A stretch of DNA of 9,353 bases from Elusimicrobiota bacterium (GTDB taxonomy: Bacteria > Elusimicrobiota > Elusimicrobia > UBA1565 > UBA9628): positions 1-9,353 of the forward strand of contig JAHFCD010000051.1 of the NCBI GenBank assembly GCA_023249695.1. Reading direction: 5' to 3'. Of this stretch, positions 6,194-9,353 are shown piece by piece (within the stretch, counting starts at the first letter, position 1; the number at the start of each line of letters is the position of its first letter). Below the pieces are notes generated by a model. The model searched no databases. It was not told where the DNA came from and saw only the letters and a program-made list of their open reading frames with translations. Both the position numbers and the translations under genes were made by a program.

Positions 6194-7027
6194 TTAGAAC
6201 TTGAGGCTGTAGCCCGCGCTCGCGAACATGCCGAAGCGGCCGTACGCGCCCACGTTCTTGCCGCCGTTGAGCACCTGGCCCTTCAGGCCGGCCTGAACGT
6301 TGAGGCCCTTCACGATGTTGACGTACAGCGTGCCGGTCGCGGCGCCGCCGACGCCGCTGCCGCTGGCGCGGAATTTATTGTCGTCGCGCTTGTACACGCC
6401 GGAGGTGAACAGGAGACGGCCGTCGGCGCGAACGCCGAAGTGCTCGTTGAACGCGATGATCGCGCCGCCGCCGACGAGGCCGGAGGTGTACTTGGTGCGG
6501 TCGCGATAGGTGTTGGTCCCGTTATAAGTGAAGATGAAGCCGGGATCCAGAACCTCATTATTCGCGACCGAGGTCTCGTTGTAGCCGACCAGCACGTAGG
6601 GGCTGACGCGTTTGTTGGTCGCGATCAGGTAGCGCAAGGTCACTTCTTCTTCGATCTGCCGCTGCTTGTTGGTGGTGACGATGGCGGAATTGTCCACGTT
6701 CGTCTGCTTGATTTCGAAGTTCCCTTCGCGGTGCGAGTACTGCAAGGTCAGCCTGTCGTAGGCGATGAAGAGGCTTTCTCCGGGAATCGTCCCGTTGATG
6801 GAGCCTTTCGACACGGTTTCGCCGGCGGAGTTCGTCGTCTTGTACGGTCCGACGACGTACCAGCCCTCGAGCGAGGCGCCGGCCGCCCACTTGGAGGGGG
6901 CGGCGACGGTCGGGTCCATCAGGACGATCTCTTCGTCGATGACGCGGCCCTGGGCGCGGGCGGCGGTCGCGGCGAGACACGGGAAGGCCACGGCGAACGT
7001 CAGGAAGCTTATTGCGGCTTTTTTCAT
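6194..7027 (-). CDS. Outer-membrane beta-barrel protein
   Basis: The product is 277 residues. The signal peptide MKKAAISFLTFAVAF... ends ATAARAQ near residue 26. The rest is made of alternating polar and aromatic strands typical of OmpA/OmpW-type barrels, for example SLFIAYDRLTLQYSHR, EVTLRYLIATN and PYVLVGYNETSV. The protein ends AGYSLKF, and the terminal Phe is the classic BAM recognition signal. It is too short for a general trimeric porin; an 8- to 10-strand barrel is likely, with unknown ligand. A strong Shine-Dalgarno (AAAAGGAGA, 7039 down to 7031) precedes the ATG. It is 25 bp downstream of the DUF4384 gene and is followed directly by an intrinsic terminator, so it is the last gene of that unit. 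Confidence 0.8.
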   Translation of the reverse strand: MKKAAISFLTFAVAFPCLAATAARAQGRVIDEEIVLMDPTVAAPSKWAAGASLEGWYVVGPYKTTNSAGETVSKGSINGTIPGESLFIAYDRLTLQYSHREGNFEIKQTNVDNSAIVTTNKQRQIEEEVTLRYLIATNKRVSPYVLVGYNETSVANNEVLDPGFIFTYNGTNTYRDRTKYTSGLVGGGAIIAFNEHFGVRADGRLLFTSGVYKRDDNKFRASGSGVGGAATGTLYVNIVKGLNVQAGLKGQVLNGGKNVGAYGRFGMFASAGYSLKF

Positions 7028-7052
7028 AATTCTCCTTTTGCGGCTCTTCGTG

Positions 7053-8048
7053 TTAACGGATCGTCAACTTCAAAACGCTCTCGCTCCACTCGCCGGGCTT
7101 GGCCTTCTTCGCCTTGACGTGGATGGCGCGGGTGAGAACCTTCAGGTCCTGCTTCACCTCGCCGAACGGGTTCTCGGCGGTGACCGGCTCCATCGCATCC
7201 TTCAAGTCCACCGAAGGCTCGCGGGAGGCGATCGCGCGGATGAGCTCGAGGCCCGCCGGGGCGGCGACCTCGAATTCGAAGCCCGCCGTGGGGTCGGGGA
7301 TGGTGTAGGTCACGCCGGCCTTGACGGCGTTGCCCTGCGTGTAAGCGTTCGGAAAGAGGACCGTGGCCTTGCCCGCCGTCCCCACGTCGATGAGGGTCAG
7401 GTAGCAGTCCTGGTTGACCTTGACGGTCAGCGTCATCTTCTCGCCGATCGCGTAGGCCGTCTTGTCGGTTGTCAGGTCGACCTTGAGGGCTTCCTTCGCG
7501 GCCGCGGGGGCGGCCTTGGGCGGGGCGGCGACGAGCGCTTTTTCCTCGAGCTCGCGCAGGGCGCTCTCGAGCTTGATCTCGGTCGAGGTCGCCGCGAGGA
7601 TCTCGCCCTTTTCGGCGCCCACCAGGGTCGTGCGCAGGGTGATCTTCTTGCCGACGCGCGTGTAGCTCCCGAGGCACAGGACGTCGGCGCCGAGCATCTT
7701 GCCGGCCTTGGTCAGGCTCTCGTCGTCGACGTAGCCGTTCATGCCGAGGTCCCATTCCTTCACCAGCTCGGAGAAATTGCGGCGGTCGATCATCGTGAAC
7801 CCGGCGTCCGACGCCTTGGCGACCAAAGCCAGCTCGATGTCTTCCGAGATCATCGCGGACAGCTTGGTGAGCTTCTTCTCGGAGTCCTGGAAGCCGCCGA
7901 CGGCGACCCGTTTGCCCTGGAGCGGGACCTGTTTGAGGAGGGCGGCGACGATCGGGGCGGCTTCCGCCGCCAAATTGATCTGCTCGGCGCGAGCCGGGAG
8001 GCCCGACAGCAGAACGGCGATCACCGCGGAACAAAGCGTTTTTGTCAT
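7053..8048 (-). CDS. Exported FlgO/CsgG-like plus DUF4384 protein
   Basis: The product is 331 residues. The signal peptide (about 1-21) ends LPARA with no lipobox. Residues about 43-155 resemble the FlgO/CsgG nucleotide-fold-like domain: KRVAVGGFQDSE, then a helix with SAMISEDIELAL, MIDRRNFSELVKEWDLG, GKMLGADVLCLGSYT and a strand GKKITLRTTLV. An alanine/proline-rich linker is followed by a DUF4384 beta domain (about 188-275) with its DCYLTLIDVGTAGKATVLFPN-like core (214-234). DUF4384 is often fused to or encoded near caspase-fold proteases, which fits the caspase gene nearby. The protein probably works in the envelope as a binding or scaffolding factor; no enzyme site is seen. AGGGG is well placed before the ATG at 8048. 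It leads a two-gene unit with the barrel protein. Confidence 0.82.
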   Translation of the reverse strand: MTKTLCSAVIAVLLSGLPARAEQINLAAEAAPIVAALLKQVPLQGKRVAVGGFQDSEKKLTKLSAMISEDIELALVAKASDAGFTMIDRRNFSELVKEWDLGMNGYVDDESLTKAGKMLGADVLCLGSYTRVGKKITLRTTLVGAEKGEILAATSTEIKLESALRELEEKALVAAPPKAAPAAAKEALKVDLTTDKTAYAIGEKMTLTVKVNQDCYLTLIDVGTAGKATVLFPNAYTQGNAVKAGVTYTIPDPTAGFEFEVAAPAGLELIRAIASREPSVDLKDAMEPVTAENPFGEVKQDLKVLTRAIHVKAKKAKPGEWSESVLKLTIR

Positions 8049-8060
8049 TTTCCCCTGTGA

Positions 8061-8105
8061 ACGAACTGTACCTATTTTTTGACCGTTCGTCGAATTAGAT
8101 ATGAT
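8061..8105. promoter_or_regulatory. Divergent promoter region between DUF4384 and symporter genes
   Basis: On the plus strand TTGACC (8079-8084) and TATGAT (8100-8105), with a 15-bp spacer, precede the symporter ATG by five bases. On the minus strand TACAGT lies about 20 nt before the DUF4384 ATG, with a poor -35. A perfect 6-bp inverted repeat, ACGAAC (8061-8066) and GTTCGT (8085-8090), spans the region and might be an operator, although six bases can arise by chance. Confidence 0.4.
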
Positions 8106-8110
8106 GCCCC

Positions 8111-9325
8111 ATGCGAAAAATAGGCCTGACCGGCCGCATCATCCTGGGCCTGCTCGCCGGCCTGCCCGTCGGTCTATACCTCGGCGCCGACGCCGCGATT
8201 CTGGGCGAGATCGGCAAGGTCGTCATCCAGGCCATCAAGCTCGCGGCGGCCCCCCTCCTGATCCTCACGATCGTCGGCTCGGTCCTGAGCACGCACGTCG
8301 ACGCGAAGGACGGCGCGCGGATGGCCTTCTTCGCCTTCGTCAACTCGGTGATCGCGCTCTCGATCGGCCTCCTGCTTTCGAACATCCTGAAGCCGGGCCT
8401 GCACCTCGCCGCGCTGGCGGACGCGTCGGGCGGGGCCGAGGCCGTGCTGGGCGCCGCGGCCGGCAAGAAGCTCGGTTTCGCGGCGTTCATGTCGAACATC
8501 GTGCCCCCGAGCCTCGTCCAGCCCTTCATCGACAACGCGATCTTCCCCCTCGTCGTGCTCTCGCTGACCTTCGGCCTGGCCCTGCGCAAGCTCAAGAACG
8601 CGGGAGAGCCGGTCGAGGGCCTCGAGCGGGCGATCGCGGTCATGCGGCAGGCGATGGAGGTGATCCTGTCCTGGATCATCCAGCTCGCGCCGTTCGCCGT
8701 GTTCGGCGTCGTCGCGACCTCGGTCGGCAAGTACGGCTTCGGGCCGATCAAGGGGCTCGCGGCCTACGTCGGCGTCGGCCTGCTCGGGCTGATCCTGCAC
8801 CCGCTGATCGTTTATCAGAGCTGGCTTTTGTTCTACGTGCGCATGCCGCTGCGGCGCTTCTGGGGCGAGGCGCGCGAGCCCTCGATCTACTCCATCGGGG
8901 CGAACTCGAGCCTCGCCACCTTGCCCCTGACGCTGAAGGCGCTCGACAACCTCGGCGTGTCGAAGTCGGCCTCGACGCTCGGCGCCTGCGTCGGCACGAA
9001 CCTCAACAACGACGGCATCATCCTGTACGAGGCGATGGCCGTGCTGTTCGTGGCGCAGGCGCACGGCCTGCACCTGAGCTTCGGCCAGCAGCTGTCGGCC
9101 GCGTTCTCCTGCCTGATCGCCGCGATGGGCATCGCGGGCGTGCCCGAGGCGGGCTTCATCTCGCTGGCGCTCGTGCTCGCGACCGTCGGCCTGCCCGTCG
9201 AGTTGCTGCCGCTGCTGCTCACCGTGGACTGGATCCTCGCGCGGGCGCGCTCGGTCGTCAACGTGCTCGGCGACATGATCGAGGCGATCCTGATCGACCG
9301 CGCCGCCGGCCGCCGCTTTACCTAG
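8111..9325 (+). CDS. SDF-family (DAACS) dicarboxylate/amino acid:cation symporter
   Basis: The product is 404 residues, a usual length for the family, with many membrane helices and the two re-entrant hairpins of the GltPh fold. HP1 is NSSLATLPLTL (265-275) where GltPh-type proteins have SSSGTLPVT. The TM7 motif is NLNNDGIILYEA (297-308) instead of NMDGT. HP2 holds GIAGVPEAG (340-348). TM8 is VDWILARARSVVNVLGD (372-388), keeping equivalents of GltPh Arg397, Asn401 and Asp405, but with Ala at Asp394, the residue that binds the substrate amino group. It should import an anionic substrate with Na+ or H+ across the inner membrane. Loss of the Asp favours a dicarboxylate over an amino acid, as in DctA; this is inference. 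It starts without a Shine-Dalgarno, 5 nt after a -10-like box. The last 28 bases of the window show nothing. Confidence 0.88.
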   Translation: MRKIGLTGRIILGLLAGLPVGLYLGADAAILGEIGKVVIQAIKLAAAPLLILTIVGSVLSTHVDAKDGARMAFFAFVNSVIALSIGLLLSNILKPGLHLAALADASGGAEAVLGAAAGKKLGFAAFMSNIVPPSLVQPFIDNAIFPLVVLSLTFGLALRKLKNAGEPVEGLERAIAVMRQAMEVILSWIIQLAPFAVFGVVATSVGKYGFGPIKGLAAYVGVGLLGLILHPLIVYQSWLLFYVRMPLRRFWGEAREPSIYSIGANSSLATLPLTLKALDNLGVSKSASTLGACVGTNLNNDGIILYEAMAVLFVAQAHGLHLSFGQQLSAAFSCLIAAMGIAGVPEAGFISLALVLATVGLPVELLPLLLTVDWILARARSVVNVLGDMIEAILIDRAAGRRFT

Positions 9326-9353
9326 GCGGGCGCTCGGCCCAGACGTTCGTATG

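Noticed and set aside
5684..7117. Plus-strand open frame (477 codons) spanning the caspase 5' end, terminator and barrel gene
   Set aside because: It runs through a clear terminator, a promoter and two well-supported minus-strand genes, and has no recognisable domain.
6765..8060. Plus-strand open frame (431 codons) opposite the DUF4384 gene
   Set aside because: The opposite strand carries a signal peptide, a good Shine-Dalgarno and recognisable domains; this frame is low-complexity antisense.

Overview
The window is GC-rich, gene-dense chromosomal DNA from a diderm (Gram-negative-type) bacterium. Signs of this are a beta-barrel outer-membrane protein ending in Phe, a periplasmic lytic transglycosylase and many Sec signal peptides. 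The coding style and gene mix would suit a GC-rich Elusimicrobiota-like or myxobacteria-like lineage, but the sequence alone does not settle the phylum. I see no transposase, integrase, CRISPR array or phage structural gene.

Layout from left to right: (1) the 5' part of an enolase-superfamily (dipeptide-epimerase-like) gene runs off the left edge on the minus strand, divergent from (2) a plus-strand pair, an exported HEAT-repeat protein and a coupled 61-residue membrane protein. (3) Converging on these with a 17-bp overlap is a minus-strand exported HtrA-like serine protease whose N-terminal half is a tandemly duplicated, unrecognised module. (4) Next is tRNA-Arg(TCT), preceded by a scrambled partial copy of its own 5' half. 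(5) A compact minus-strand operon follows: an exported caspase-like protein with two PEGA-like domains, an orphan three-helix membrane protein and a lytic transglycosylase. It has a clear promoter. (6) Upstream lies a second minus-strand unit, a FlgO/CsgG-like + DUF4384 protein followed by an outer-membrane barrel, closed by a strong intrinsic terminator. (7) Divergent from that is a plus-strand SDF-family cation symporter with unusual ligand-site residues.

Units 5 and 6 look functionally related, because DUF4384 domains often occur with caspase-fold proteases and every product appears to be exported or membrane-bound. The most interesting candidate system is the caspase / membrane protein / transglycosylase operon. 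Its parts would fit a protease-gated cell-wall cleavage or lysis device, but that function is inference.

A second theme is translation initiation. Five genes that lead a transcription unit start 5 to 7 nt after a -10-like hexamer and lack a Shine-Dalgarno sequence, which suggests leaderless mRNAs. The internal genes with a spacer before them (outer-membrane protein, membrane protein) carry good Shine-Dalgarno sites.
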